In this document: positions 1 to 7,968 of the stretch, piece by piece
Position numbering within the stretch: position 1 is the first letter of the stretch
Layout of the letters: the number at the start of each line of letters is the position of its first letter
DNA from: Hyphomicrobiales bacterium
GTDB taxonomy: Bacteria > Pseudomonadota > Alphaproteobacteria > Rhizobiales > Xanthobacteraceae
Length of the DNA: 35,225 nt
NCBI GenBank assembly: GCA_021323775.1
Contig: JAJPKK010000059.1
Coordinates: 1-35,225, forward strand
Reading direction: 5' to 3'
Notes under the pieces: generated by a model
Databases searched by the model: none
What the model was told of the DNA's origin: nothing
What the model saw: the letters and a program-made list of their open reading frames with translations, nothing else
Program-made: the position numbers and the translations under genes

Positions 1-995
1 ATCGCCTTGAAGGCGAGCGCCTGGAGGCGCCAGGGCTTGAACGCCGGGTGATCGTAGGCAGGGCCTTCGGTGTGGATCTGCACTCCGTTGCAGAGCTTGC
101 CCGCGTGCTTGTGAAACGTCGGCTCGAACCAGCACGCGCGCAGGCGGCAGCCGTGAAGCCAACCCGGCGCCAGCGCGTGCATCTCCGTCATGATGCGCCG
201 CGCATCGATATCGGGAGCGCCGAACAGTTCGAGCGGGCGCGTGGTGCCGCGGCCTTCCGAAAGCGTCGTGCCCTCAAGCATCACGGTGCCCGCATAGGCG
301 CGCGCCATCCACAGGTTCGGCGCGTTGGGGCTGGGATTGATCCATATGCGCTCGCCGAGCGGCCAGCCGAATCCCGGCGCGGCGTCGGGCTGCCAGCCTT
401 CCATCTCGACGACGCGATATTCGACATCGAGCTTGAGCGTCCTGACGAACCAAAGCCCCAATTCGCCGAGCGTCAGCCCGTGACGCATCGGCATCGGCCC
501 GGCGCCGACAAAGCTTTGCCACCCGGGACGCAGCGTGAGTCCCTCGACCGGCCGGCCGACAGGGTTGGGCCGATCCAGCACCCACACGGCTTTGCGATGT
601 TGCGAGGCCGCTTCAAGAACGTAGCGCAGCGTCGTGATGAACGTATAGACGCGGCAGCCCAGATCCTGCAGGTCGACGAGGAGGACATCGAGCGTATCCA
701 TCATCGCGTCGGTCGGCTTTCGCACTTCGCCATACAGGCTGAAGACAGGGATGCCGTGCACCGGATCGTCAAAGTCGGGCGACTCGATCATGTTGTCCTG
801 CTTGTCGCCGCGCAGGCCATGCTGCGGACCGAAAGCAGCGGTCATATTGATATCGCGGCATGCGGCCAGCGCATCGAGCGCGTGCGTAAGGTCTTCGGTG
901 ACCGAGGCCGGATGGGCGAGCAATGCAATGCGCTTGCCGCGCAGCGGCGCGCGCAAGTTGGGATCGGCGATGAGGCGGTCGATGCCGAATTTCAT
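1..995 (-). CDS. Exo-beta-N-acetylmuramidase NamZ-like (DUF1343), 3' end cut by window edge
   Basis: The reading frame stays open from the left edge to about position 1031 and encodes a DUF1343 protein; characterised members (NamZ) remove terminal N-acetylmuramic acid from peptidoglycan fragments. Visible family features are an N-terminal segment on a released 'ALLAHPASV' strand, 'FGPQHGLRGD', 'DVLLVDLQDLGCRVYTF', 'VLDRPNPVGR', 'PMRHGLTLGELG', and 'INPSPNAPNL' followed by 'LEGTTLSEGRGTTRP'. The C-terminus is missing because the gene runs out of the window. The start at 995 (MKFGIDRL) is chosen because family proteins begin close to this motif; 1001 and 1031 are alternatives, the last lying inside a dispersed palindromic repeat. 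No export signal is evident at 995, so a cytoplasmic peptidoglycan-recycling role is inferred. It lies downstream of the DOMON and Nudix genes on the same strand. Confidence 0.88.
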   Translation of the reverse strand, partial: MKFGIDRLIADPNLRAPLRGKRIALLAHPASVTEDLTHALDALAACRDINMTAAFGPQHGLRGDKQDNMIESPDFDDPVHGIPVFSLYGEVRKPTDAMMDTLDVLLVDLQDLGCRVYTFITTLRYVLEAASQHRKAVWVLDRPNPVGRPVEGLTLRPGWQSFVGAGPMPMRHGLTLGELGLWFVRTLKLDVEYRVVEMEGWQPDAAPGFGWPLGERIWINPSPNAPNLWMARAYAGTVMLEGTTLSEGRGTTRPLELFGAPDIDARRIMTEMHALAPGWLHGCRLRACWFEPTFHKHAGKLCNGVQIHTEGPAYDHPAFKPWRLQALAFKA

Positions 996-1025
996 GGCCA
1001 TGAGTGCTGTCACATACACCTGTAT

Positions 1026-1130
1026 CGTCATTCCGGGTCCCGAGCGCAGCGACGGAGCCCGGAATCCAGAAGGCTCGGTCAGTGGTTATGGATTCCGGGT
1101 TCGCGGGCAAGAGCCCGCGCCCCGGAATCG
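1026..1130. repeat. Dispersed palindromic repeat, family A, copy 1
   Basis: Two imperfect hairpins built from the arms ATTCCGGG and CCCGGAAT, separated by a short spacer containing 'TATGGATTCCGGGTTCGC'. The same layout recurs at 11985-12089, 27661-27780 and 33257-33358. It sits between the DOMON gene and the NamZ-like gene. Confidence 0.85.
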
Positions 1131-1155
1131 CGGCGTAGGCTTTGGAGCAACACCA

Positions 1156-1701
1156 CTAAGCCTGTTGAAGTTCACACGCAAAGCAATCGGGATGATGGAA
1201 ATCCGGCTTGCCTGGCGGATGCGCCAGCGCCCAGTATGACCTTCGGCCGTTCGTTTCCTCGATCAACGCCGCAAGACCCAGACGCCATCTGCCATCATGC
1301 GGCAACATCGGCAAGCCGTCCAACTCCAGAGAAGCTTGCAGCGTGCAGCACTCCGGTCCCGACCGCGCTTCGATGCGCGGCGCGCTGATTTCGGTCGCTA
1401 CACGCATGTCCTTTCGGTAGCTCGAGAACCGGTACGCCGCCCATCGTGTCGATGGCGAAAAATTGAACTCATAGTAGCCGGCATCCGCCCAACCACGCAT
1501 GAACGCCTCGAAGCAGGTGTGCCGCCACAGCTCGTCGGCGCGCGCCGGCGCCGCCACTGGGGGCAGGCGCAGATCGCTTATCTTGCCCCTGACCAGATAG
1601 CGCAATGTCAGGCTGCCGGCGCGCAGGCGGGCGATCTCCACCTCGACGCCTGTCGCCGCGGAGCAAGGCGAGTGCGGATGAAGTTTCAAGGCTTGGCGCA
1701 T
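1156..1701 (-). CDS. DOMON-like domain protein
   Basis: A 181-residue protein resembling the DOMON-like (DOMON_murB-like) group of alphaproteobacterial proteins of unknown role; DOMON folds are beta-sandwiches that often bind haem or sugar. Visible landmarks are 'LTLRYLVRG', 'ADELWRHTCFEAFM', 'YYEFNFSPSTRWAAYRFSSYR' and the closing 'SYWALAHPPGKPDFHHPDCFA'. The W-R-H-T-C-F-E stretch and 'YEFNFSPS' are the most conserved-looking parts. There is no signal peptide. Its start overlaps the end of the Nudix gene by 16 bases, which suggests translational coupling. Family assignment is from recognition of these motifs; the molecular function is unknown. Confidence 0.8.
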   Translation of the reverse strand: MRQALKLHPHSPCSAATGVEVEIARLRAGSLTLRYLVRGKISDLRLPPVAAPARADELWRHTCFEAFMRGWADAGYYEFNFSPSTRWAAYRFSSYRKDMRVATEISAPRIEARSGPECCTLQASLELDGLPMLPHDGRWRLGLAALIEETNGRRSYWALAHPPGKPDFHHPDCFACELQQA

Positions 1702-2177
1702 CGATGGGGCGGTTCCGCGTATCCGATGCGGGCCAGCAGCCGATCAATAAATTCAACCTGCCCCGCAAGGATCTTCCGGCGCGCATCGGCCGGATTGAAC
1801 CATTCGGCGCGATCAACTTCGGGGAACTGTCTCTTCCGCCCGCTCTTTGGCGGCCATTCCAGCTCGAATGTATTCGACTTCAGTTCTGCCACAGGAAAGT
1901 CGGCTTCGACGGCCCAGGCGACGATCTCCTTCTTGCTGGGCTGGAGAAGCGCGCCCAGCTCCCAGAATTGGCCGCCTGGTTCTGCGCCCAGCTCTTCGCA
2001 AAACTCCCGCTTTGCGGCGGTGAGCGGATCCTCGCCCTCCTCGTATTCTCCCTTCGGGATCGACCACGCGCCAAGATCCCTCTTGGCCCAGAACGGACCT
2101 CCAGGATGAACCAGGAGCAGGAGGACCTCCGGGCCCGATCTCTTGTACATCAGGATGCCTGCGCTTTTCTTCTTCAT
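1686..2177 (-). CDS. Nudix hydrolase
   Basis: A 163-residue Nudix protein that would hydrolyse a nucleoside diphosphate linked to another group. The Nudix box (G-x5-E-x7-R-E-U-x-E-E-x-G-U) is complete at residues 43-65, with Gly43, Glu49, Arg57-Glu58 and Glu61-Glu62. The preceding 'WSIPKGEYEEGED' and the C-terminal 'WPPKSGRKRQFPEVDRAEWF' resemble small single-domain Nudix proteins of the MutT/diadenosine-polyphosphatase kind. The exact substrate cannot be told. It heads the pair with the DOMON-like gene, whose start overlaps its stop. No strong ribosome binding site precedes the ATG. Confidence 0.92.
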   Translation of the reverse strand: MKKKSAGILMYKRSGPEVLLLLVHPGGPFWAKRDLGAWSIPKGEYEEGEDPLTAAKREFCEELGAEPGGQFWELGALLQPSKKEIVAWAVEADFPVAELKSNTFELEWPPKSGRKRQFPEVDRAEWFNPADARRKILAGQVEFIDRLLARIGYAEPPHRCAKP

Positions 2178-2194
2178 GGACCAACTGCGCGATC

Positions 2195-2400
2195 GGTTCT
2201 TTCAGTCACTGGCAGAGTGGGCAAAGGCGCCTCTTCGGCAAGCTCAGGAGCGCCGTGCCCACCGGCGCGCGGCCCTTTCGAAGGGCGGGTGCGCACGCTT
2301 CGCTCTGAGCTTGCCGAAGAGTGCCCGCTTTACGGCCGCGGCTCAAAAAGATCGGCATTCGCTCCAAACCGATGGGTTTCGCTATCGCTCAACCCATCCC
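2195..2400. repeat. Composite palindromic repeat block (family C)
   Basis: The 238-base gap between the Nudix and amidohydrolase genes holds only repeats. A 17-base perfect inverted repeat, CTCTTCGGCAAGCTCAG at 2231-2247, is matched by its complement at 2305-2321. The segment 2371-2400 (GATGGGTTTCGCTATCGCTC core) is nearly the same as 34553-34586, showing a dispersed family. Confidence 0.8.
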
Positions 2401-2415
2401 TACGGCGATTGACTC

Positions 2416-4134
2416 CTATGCGCTCCCGGCGCGCACGAGGCGGCCGGGCAGTGCGCCGGTGTGCTCGCCGTCCTCGAAAATCGGAGTCCCGGCTACAAGC
2501 GTTGCGCGATACCCATCGACCCGCTGTACGAAACGGCGTCCGCCGGCCGGCAGATCGTTGACGAGCTCCGGCTGATAAAGCCTCAAGCCGTCGAAGTCGA
2601 TCAGGTTCACGTCAGCCCGCAGCCCGGGCGCCAGCCGGCCGCGGTCGGAGAGGCCGAAGAAATCGGCCGTCTCGCTGGTCTGGCGCTTGACCAGCATTTC
2701 GAGCGGCAGCCGGGGTCCGCGCCGGCGGTCGCGTCCCCAATGCACCAGCATGAAGGTCGGCACCCCCGCGTCGACGATCGAAGCACAATGCGCGCCGCCG
2801 TCGCTCAGTCCGAGCAGGGTTGCGGGGTCGGTCAGCATCTCGCGGATCGGCTCGTGATCGCCTTGGACATAGTTCACGATCGGGAAAAACAGGAACCGCT
2901 TCTCGGCCTCCGTCAGGTAGTCATAGGCCACCTCGTCCGGCGTGCGCCCTTCGCCGGCTGCGATCGCCGCCACGCTCATCTCGCTGGCGGGTTCATAATC
3001 CGGCGGATCGGTCATGACGAAAAACCTGTCCCAGCGGGTGGTGATCAGTTGGCGGAACTGCGCCAGCCGGCTCACCTCCTCATCGGAAGGCTTCTCGGCC
3101 AGGATCCGGCGGCGCAGGTCGGGGTGCGCGAGACGCCGGCGCTGCTCAGCTATGCCGAGGCCATCGACTTCGCGATAGCTCGGCCGCAGAGAGAACGGAT
3201 TGAGCGCGGTGCCGATGCCCATCATGACGCCGATCGGCCGGCCGGCGATCTGGGCCGTCACTTGCGCGCCTTCCGCCCGCGCCGCGTGCGTCGCCGTCAG
3301 CAGTCGCCGCCACCGCTGCGGGTCCTCATAGCGGTCCGTCAACAGAAACCACACCGGGCGCCCGGTCTCCCGGGCGAGCTGCGTGATCCAGGCGAGTTCG
3401 GCGGCTTCGTCGTCGAAATCGCTGTTCATGCCGAAAGCGCCGGCGCCGACGGCGCCGAGCGCAGAGCCGATGCCGAGCAGTTCCTCAGCTCCGGCGTAGC
3501 GCGACGGGACCATCTCGCCGACCGGCGTCTTGTGGGAGTCCGTGCGCGAGGTCGTGAAGCCGAAGGCGCCGGCGCGCAGGGCCTCGATCGTCAGACGGCG
3601 CATCTCGGCAATGTCGTCGGCAGTCGCCGCTTCGAGCCGGATGGCGCGGTCGCCCATGACGTAGACCCGCAAGGGGTGATGCGCGAGCTGGGCCGCGATG
3701 TCGATCGCGCGCGGGCGGCGCTCCAATGCATCGAGGAACTCCGGGAAGGTCTCCCAATCCCAACTCAGCCCGTCGGCAAGGACGACGCCCGGAATTTCCT
3801 CGACCCCTTCCATCAATTCCATCAAGGCCGCCCGGTGCTGCGGCCGCACCGGGGCGAAGCCGACCCCGCAATTGCCGAATATCGCCGTGGTGACGCCGTG
3901 CCAGCAGGAGGGCGCGAGCAGCGGGTCCCACATCGCCTTTCCATCATAATGGGTGTGCGCATCCACCCATCCGGGCGTCACCAGGAGCCCGGCGGCGTCG
4001 ATGTCGCGGCGGGCGGGCCCCTGCCGGCCGCCAACAGCCACAATGCGCTCGCCTTCGATGGCCAGGTCCCCGGTAAAGGGCGGCCTGCCGGTTCCATCAA
4101 TGATCGTGCCGCCGCGAATGACGATGTCGTGCAT
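2416..4134 (-). CDS. N-acyl-D-amino-acid deacylase-like amidohydrolase
   Basis: A 572-residue metal-dependent amidohydrolase of the D-aminoacylase branch, which hydrolyses amide bonds of N-acyl-D-amino acids or related compounds. The N-terminal beta-sandwich strand ('MHDIVIRGGTIIDGTG') leads into the TIM-barrel metal motif H-x-H at residues 60-62 (in 'VDAHTHYDG'). Cys89 in 'GNCGVGFAP' matches the metal-bridging cysteine of D-aminoacylases. The catalytic-aspartate region is 'LSDGGAHC', and the C-terminal 'GLRADVNLIDFDGL' is typical of the superfamily. The start at 4134 is chosen because AGGAAGG lies about 8 bases upstream and the protein then begins on the family's first strand; an upstream in-frame ATG at 4230 would add 32 unconserved residues. 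It is divergent from the FAD protein at 4263. Substrate is unproven. Confidence 0.88.
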   Translation of the reverse strand: MHDIVIRGGTIIDGTGRPPFTGDLAIEGERIVAVGGRQGPARRDIDAAGLLVTPGWVDAHTHYDGKAMWDPLLAPSCWHGVTTAIFGNCGVGFAPVRPQHRAALMELMEGVEEIPGVVLADGLSWDWETFPEFLDALERRPRAIDIAAQLAHHPLRVYVMGDRAIRLEAATADDIAEMRRLTIEALRAGAFGFTTSRTDSHKTPVGEMVPSRYAGAEELLGIGSALGAVGAGAFGMNSDFDDEAAELAWITQLARETGRPVWFLLTDRYEDPQRWRRLLTATHAARAEGAQVTAQIAGRPIGVMMGIGTALNPFSLRPSYREVDGLGIAEQRRRLAHPDLRRRILAEKPSDEEVSRLAQFRQLITTRWDRFFVMTDPPDYEPASEMSVAAIAAGEGRTPDEVAYDYLTEAEKRFLFFPIVNYVQGDHEPIREMLTDPATLLGLSDGGAHCASIVDAGVPTFMLVHWGRDRRRGPRLPLEMLVKRQTSETADFFGLSDRGRLAPGLRADVNLIDFDGLRLYQPELVNDLPAGGRRFVQRVDGYRATLVAGTPIFEDGEHTGALPGRLVRAGSA

Positions 4135-4262
4135 GGCGAGGACCTTCCTGTTCGCGGAACCGCTCCGCCCATATGATGAGTTCTCGTAGAATCGGTCCAC
4201 CTGTTCCGATTCAAAGCGAGCGTTAACCACTTTACTTCACTTTCGGGCTGCACGCGCGCGCC

Positions 4263-5852
4263 ATGTCTGACCTCGACGCCATCATCATCGGAGCCGGTCA
4301 TAACGGGCTCACCTGCGCAGCCTATCTCGGCATGGCGGGCCTGCGCACGCGCGTTTTCGAGCGGCGCGGCATAGTCGGCGGGGCCTGCGTGACGGAGGAA
4401 TTTCACCCGGGCTTCCGCAACTCGACTGCCGCCTACACGGTCGGCCTGCTGCAGGCCAGGGTCATCCGCGACCTCGAACTTCACGAGCATGGCCTGCGCA
4501 TTGTCCTGCGCCGCGCGCAGAATTTTCTGCCCCTGCCCGACGGCCGCTACCTCCTTACCGGGGAGGGCCGCACCGAGAGCGAGATCGCAAAATTCAGCGC
4601 CCGCGATGCTGCGCGCTACAGCGCCTATCAGGCCGAGATCGGCCGCGTCGCCGGCGTGCTGCGCAGCCTGGTGCTGAGGCCGCCTCCCAACTTCGCATTG
4701 GGGAGCTTGCGAGACGCCGCGCGGGAGCTCGGCAGGCTTGCCGCCATCGGCAAAAGGCTGTGGCAGGCCGACGGCCTTAATGCCGCCTTCCAACTGTTTC
4801 GCAAATCGGCTGGCGACATGCTCGACCATTGGTTCGAGTCCGATCCCATTAAAGCCGTGCTCGGTTTCGACGCGGTGGTCGGGAATCTGGCAAGCCCCTA
4901 CACGCCGGGTTCTGCCTATGTGCTGCTCCATCATGTGTTCGGCGAAACAAACGGCAAGCCGGGCGCGTGGGGGCACGCGATCGGAGGCATGGGCGGAATC
5001 ACGCAGGCGATGGCGTGCGCTGCCGGCCGGCATGGCGTGCGCATCGATCTGCGCGCGGCTGTACGCGAGGTCATCGTGGAGCGCGGCCGTGCGACCGGCG
5101 TTGTGCTAGGTGACGGCACGCCAGTTCGGGCGCGCGCAATCATCGCCAACGTCGACCCCCAACAGCTTTTCCAACGCCTCCTGCCGCGCGAGGCGGTCCC
5201 GCCGGCTATGGCGGCGCGCATGAAGAGGTGGAAGGCCGGCTCCGGTACGTTCCGCATGAATGTGGCGCTGTCAAAGCTGCCGGCATTTTCCGCGCTGCCC
5301 GCGGCAGGCGACCATCTCACGGCGGGAATCATCCTCGCGCCGAGCCTCGCCTACATGGACCAGGCCTATCGCGATTGCGTCAGTTCGGGCTGGAGCCGGG
5401 CGCCCATTATCGAGATGGTGATCCCTTCCACCCTCGATGACAGCCTCGCTCCGCCCGGCGCCCATGTCGCGAGCCTGTTCTGCCAGCACGTGACGCCGCA
5501 ATTTCCAGATGGCTCGTCATGGGATGAGCACCGCGAGACCGTCGCCGACCTGATGATCGATTCGGTCGACGCCTATGCGCCGGGTTTCAAAGCGAGCGTG
5601 ATCGCGCGGCAGAGCCTCTCGCCGCTCGATCTCGCGCGCATCTTCGGCTTGCCCAACGGCGACATCTTCCACGGCGCACTGACGCTCGACCAGCTCTTTT
5701 CCGCGCGCCCGATGCTGGGATACGCCGACTACCGCATGCCGATCCCTGGACTCTATCTGTGCGGCTCAGGCGCCCACCCTGGCGGCGGCGTGACCGCCGC
5801 GCCGGGATACAACGCCGCGCAGGCGGCGATCGCGGATCTCGTGAAAAGTTGA
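4263..5852 (+). CDS. FAD-dependent oxidoreductase, phytoene desaturase/PYROXD2-like
   Basis: A 529-residue flavoprotein of the NAD(P)/FAD amine-oxidase/phytoene-dehydrogenase superfamily. The Rossmann motif GxGxxG is at residues 10-15 ('IIGAGHNGLTCAAYL'), followed by an 'FERRGIVGGACVTEEF' stretch at the end of the fold. The C-terminal FAD-binding motif is 'GLYLCGSGAHPGGGVTAAPGYNAA'. Length and both motifs fit the PYROXD2-like subgroup rather than true carotenoid desaturases, and no carotenoid genes are nearby. The natural substrate is unknown. The gene is divergent from the amidohydrolase, with a 128-base shared upstream region. No clear ribosome binding site is visible before the ATG. Confidence 0.88.
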   Translation: MSDLDAIIIGAGHNGLTCAAYLGMAGLRTRVFERRGIVGGACVTEEFHPGFRNSTAAYTVGLLQARVIRDLELHEHGLRIVLRRAQNFLPLPDGRYLLTGEGRTESEIAKFSARDAARYSAYQAEIGRVAGVLRSLVLRPPPNFALGSLRDAARELGRLAAIGKRLWQADGLNAAFQLFRKSAGDMLDHWFESDPIKAVLGFDAVVGNLASPYTPGSAYVLLHHVFGETNGKPGAWGHAIGGMGGITQAMACAAGRHGVRIDLRAAVREVIVERGRATGVVLGDGTPVRARAIIANVDPQQLFQRLLPREAVPPAMAARMKRWKAGSGTFRMNVALSKLPAFSALPAAGDHLTAGIILAPSLAYMDQAYRDCVSSGWSRAPIIEMVIPSTLDDSLAPPGAHVASLFCQHVTPQFPDGSSWDEHRETVADLMIDSVDAYAPGFKASVIARQSLSPLDLARIFGLPNGDIFHGALTLDQLFSARPMLGYADYRMPIPGLYLCGSGAHPGGGVTAAPGYNAAQAAIADLVKS

Positions 5853-5896
5853 AGGTTGCGGATGACATCAACATAATTTGCGGCTAATCGCAGACC

Positions 5897-6361
5897 ATGT
5901 CGTCACGTTTCTTCCGCGTGGGCCGGTCGGCGACCGGCCTCGGCCTGTTCGCCACAAAGGTTATCAAGCGGGCCGCCTATATCGCAACCTATCGCGGCCG
6001 TCGCCTTTCGACTGAGGAAGCGGAGCGGCGCGAGCGGCGCGGCGCGAAATACATGTTCGAACTCAACAGCCGGTGGACCATCGATGGTTCGCCGCGATGG
6101 AATGTCGCCCGTTATATGAACCATTCCTGCTGGCCGAATGCGAAGCCGGTGGTGCGCAAGGGAAAGATCATATTCGTTGCATTGCGCACGATCTCGCCGG
6201 GGGAGGAAATAACCTACAACTACGGCAAGGAATATTATGATTACTTCATCAGAAACGGCGGCTGCCGTTGCGCCGGTTGCCGCATGAGGGCGGCGGCCAG
6301 GCGCGATAAAAAGGACGGCGACGCGCGGGTCAAAACCCGAAGCAGGCTTAGCCGGGATTGA
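5897..6361 (+). CDS. SET-domain protein (putative lysine methyltransferase)
   Basis: A 154-residue stand-alone SET domain. Visible signatures are 'TGLGLFAT' (SET-N), 'RYMNHSCWPNA' with Asn-His-Ser-Cys at 75-78 (SAM-binding pseudoknot), 'GEEITYNYG' at 102-110 with the catalytic-type tyrosine, and a post-SET-like cysteine cluster 'CRCAGC' at 123-128. These features predict S-adenosylmethionine-dependent methylation of a protein lysine; the bacterial target is unknown. The basic C-terminal tail ends on residues encoded by the left arm of a palindromic repeat, whose sequence supplies the TGA stop (6359-6361). No strong ribosome binding site is seen at the ATG. Confidence 0.9.
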   Translation: MSSRFFRVGRSATGLGLFATKVIKRAAYIATYRGRRLSTEEAERRERRGAKYMFELNSRWTIDGSPRWNVARYMNHSCWPNAKPVVRKGKIIFVALRTISPGEEITYNYGKEYYDYFIRNGGCRCAGCRMRAAARRDKKDGDARVKTRSRLSRD

Positions 6362-6437
6362 GCGGCAGCGAAACCCGAGGCTGCCTCAATGGGGCGCGGC
6401 TAAATCCCGGGTTTCGCTGGGGCTCAACCCGGGCTAC
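6349..6437. repeat. Palindromic repeat, family C, overlapping the SET gene end
   Basis: The left arm (GCCGGGATTGAG ... GCGAAACCCGAG) and the right arm (CCCGGGTTTCGC ... CTCAACCCGGGCTAC) are complementary. A sister copy lies at 25458-25549. The left arm overlaps the last codons and stop of the SET gene. Confidence 0.85.
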
Positions 6438-6476
6438 TGTTTCCTCGAACAATAAATGAACATGAAGGAGGGGAAC

Positions 6477-7454
6477 ATGCGAGGCTTTGCGCAAAGTTTT
6501 CTGGTCTTATTGCTGGTGGGGTTACCATCAGGCAAGTTGTGGTCACAAACAGCATCGACGCATGCAGTTACCGAGGCGGAGTACGAACGCTGGAAGAAAG
6601 ACCTTTCCAACTGGGGCCGCTGGGGAAAGGACGACGAGATCGGCGCCTTGAACCTGATTACGCCGGAGAAGAGGAGAGAGGCGGCGGGCCTTGTTAAGGA
6701 AGGGTTTTCGGTATCCCTGGCGGGCGATGCTGACACCGTCCAGGCGGTCGACAATCCCAATCCTTATGAAGTCAAGATGCTTGCAATCGGCAATGACCGC
6801 ATCGCGGTCGCCTACCATGGGATTGCGCATACGCACCTGGATTCGCTCGCGCACATCAACGACAACGGCGTGTTCTACAATGGCTACAAGCCCGACCCGG
6901 ATGCTGTGTTGAAGCAGGGTCACGCGAAAAACTCCATCCACAACGTCAAGAACGGCATCTTCACGCGGGGCATCCTGATCGACATTCCGCGCCTCAAAGG
7001 CGTTCCCTATCTTGAGCCCGGCACGCCCATCTATGTCGAGGATCTGGAAGCATGGGAAAAGCAGGCGGGCGTGAAAGTCTCGGCCGGCGATGCGTTGTTC
7101 GTGCGCACCGGGGTGTGGGCGCGGCGCAAGGAACTCGGACCGTGGCTTCGCGGCCGCGCCGAAGGCGGCCGGTCGGCGGGGCTTGATCCTTCGGTTATCC
7201 CCTGGCTCAAGCAACGCGACATCGCGGTCCTCGGCAGCGATCATCCGCAATACGTCTCGCCCTCGAACCTCCGCGGCGCCGTGCATGATTTCGCGCTGTT
7301 GTATCTGGGCGTGCACCTCTTCGATAACTGCGATCTCGAGGCGCTGGCCGATGCAGCGGCGGACCGCAAGCGCTGGGACTTCCTCCTGACAGCGGCGCCG
7401 TTGCCGATTCGCGGCGGCACCGGTTCGCCGGCGAATCCAATCGCGACGTTCTGA
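6477..7454 (+). CDS. Exported cyclase-family (kynurenine formamidase-like) hydrolase
   Basis: A 325-residue protein of the cyclase family (PF04199), metal-dependent hydrolases that include kynurenine formamidase and isatin hydrolase. The metal-binding signature H-x3-H-x-H-x-D-x3-H is present as 'HGIAHTHLDSLAH'. Other family marks are 'DEIGALNLITPEKR' and, near the end, 'VHDFALLYLGVHLFDNCDLE'. The N-terminus ('MRGFAQSFLVLLLVGLPSG') is a signal peptide, so the enzyme is probably periplasmic. The start at 6477 is preferred over 6456 because GGAGGGG sits just upstream of it and it gives the cleaner signal sequence. Likely activity is hydrolysis of a cyclic amide, lactone or formamide; the substrate cannot be read. 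A palindromic repeat precedes it. Confidence 0.88.
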   Translation: MRGFAQSFLVLLLVGLPSGKLWSQTASTHAVTEAEYERWKKDLSNWGRWGKDDEIGALNLITPEKRREAAGLVKEGFSVSLAGDADTVQAVDNPNPYEVKMLAIGNDRIAVAYHGIAHTHLDSLAHINDNGVFYNGYKPDPDAVLKQGHAKNSIHNVKNGIFTRGILIDIPRLKGVPYLEPGTPIYVEDLEAWEKQAGVKVSAGDALFVRTGVWARRKELGPWLRGRAEGGRSAGLDPSVIPWLKQRDIAVLGSDHPQYVSPSNLRGAVHDFALLYLGVHLFDNCDLEALADAAADRKRWDFLLTAAPLPIRGGTGSPANPIATF

Positions 7455-7617
7455 CGAGGCTTTGCCCTTAGCCGCATCCCCTGGAGGCGCGGGCATCTCG
7501 CCCGGAGCTGCTCTTTGCAGCCTGCAGGGCGGGACGTTTGAACAGCGATCGCCAGGACATGCGAGGGCGACGCCGGTTTGCGACTGAAACCGCAAGCCGG
7601 GAAGACAGGGCACGCTC

Positions 7618-7896
7618 TCATCCCGCCTTTTTCAGCGTGGCCGTTTCGGTCGCAAGACCGAACCGCTCGCGGAAGGCCTGCGCATCCGCTGCGTGCTGGA
7701 AGCAATAGCGAATGAAGGGCGTGCCATCGGCAATCGCGCCAAAAAGATCGAACGTGCCGATCCGGCTTTCGAGGAATTCCATGATCTCCTCCTCCTCGCT
7801 CCGGCTGTACCCCATGGGCGGCGGAACGACGTCGACATGGTGCGGAAATCTCGCGCTGATTTCCGCTCGCCACTTTTCACGGTCTAGGCGGCTCAC
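7618..7896 (-). CDS. Unknown 92-residue protein, probable SOS-regulated gene
   Basis: A small soluble protein with no recognised domain. Visible features are a charged N-terminal helix ('MSRLDREKWRAEI'), a proline-rich turn ('VDVVPPPMGYS'), an acidic helix ('SEEEEIMEFLES') and a hydrophobic segment 'FDLFGAIADGTPFIRYCFQ'. There is no signal peptide or membrane helix. The GTG start is supported by an excellent ribosome binding site, AAAGGAGGA, a few bases upstream. A perfect GTTC-N7-GTTC direct repeat lies 31 bases upstream of the start, inside a candidate promoter, suggesting LexA control. No adjacent gene shares the transcript on the same strand, except possibly the acetamidase gene upstream. 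Confidence 0.75.
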   Translation of the reverse strand: MSRLDREKWRAEISARFPHHVDVVPPPMGYSRSEEEEIMEFLESRIGTFDLFGAIADGTPFIRYCFQHAADAQAFRERFGLATETATLKKAG

Positions 7897-7923
7897 TGCA
7901 TCCTCCTTTCGGCTTGAGCGGCC

Positions 7924-7952
7924 ATATGTTCTTGTTTTGTTCTAGTTGTCAA
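7924..7952 (-). promoter_or_regulatory. Candidate sigma-70 promoter of the 92-residue gene
   Basis: On the minus strand a perfect TTGACA (7952-7947) is followed after about 17 bases by a weak -10 (ACATAT), then the ribosome binding site and GTG start. The SOS box occupies the spacer and overlaps the -10. The -10 is poor, so this is tentative. Confidence 0.45.
7928..7942 (-). promoter_or_regulatory. Candidate LexA (SOS) box, GTTC-N7-GTTC
   Basis: GTTC at 7928-7931 and GTTC at 7939-7942 are separated by the AT-rich TTGTTTT. On the minus strand this reads GAAC-N7-GAAC, the direct-repeat LexA target established for alphaproteobacteria. It lies between a candidate -35 and -10 of the 92-residue gene, where a repressor would block transcription. 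Confidence 0.65.
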
Positions 7953-7968
7953 GTACATTCGGCGCGAC

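Noticed and set aside
48-1388. 446-codon plus-strand open frame
   Set aside because: It is the antisense shadow of the NamZ-like gene and part of the DOMON gene; its translation is Arg/Ala/His-rich with no motif.
2461-4176. 571-codon plus-strand open frame
   Set aside because: Antisense to the amidohydrolase, whose catalytic motifs are clear on the minus strand; typical long shadow in high-GC DNA.
3978-5033. 351-codon minus-strand open frame
   Set aside because: Covers the start of the FAD protein, whose GxGxxG motif is on the plus strand, and the divergent region; no family motif.
6543-7613. 356-codon minus-strand open frame
   Set aside because: Antisense to the cyclase-family gene, which has a signal peptide, ribosome binding site and metal motif.
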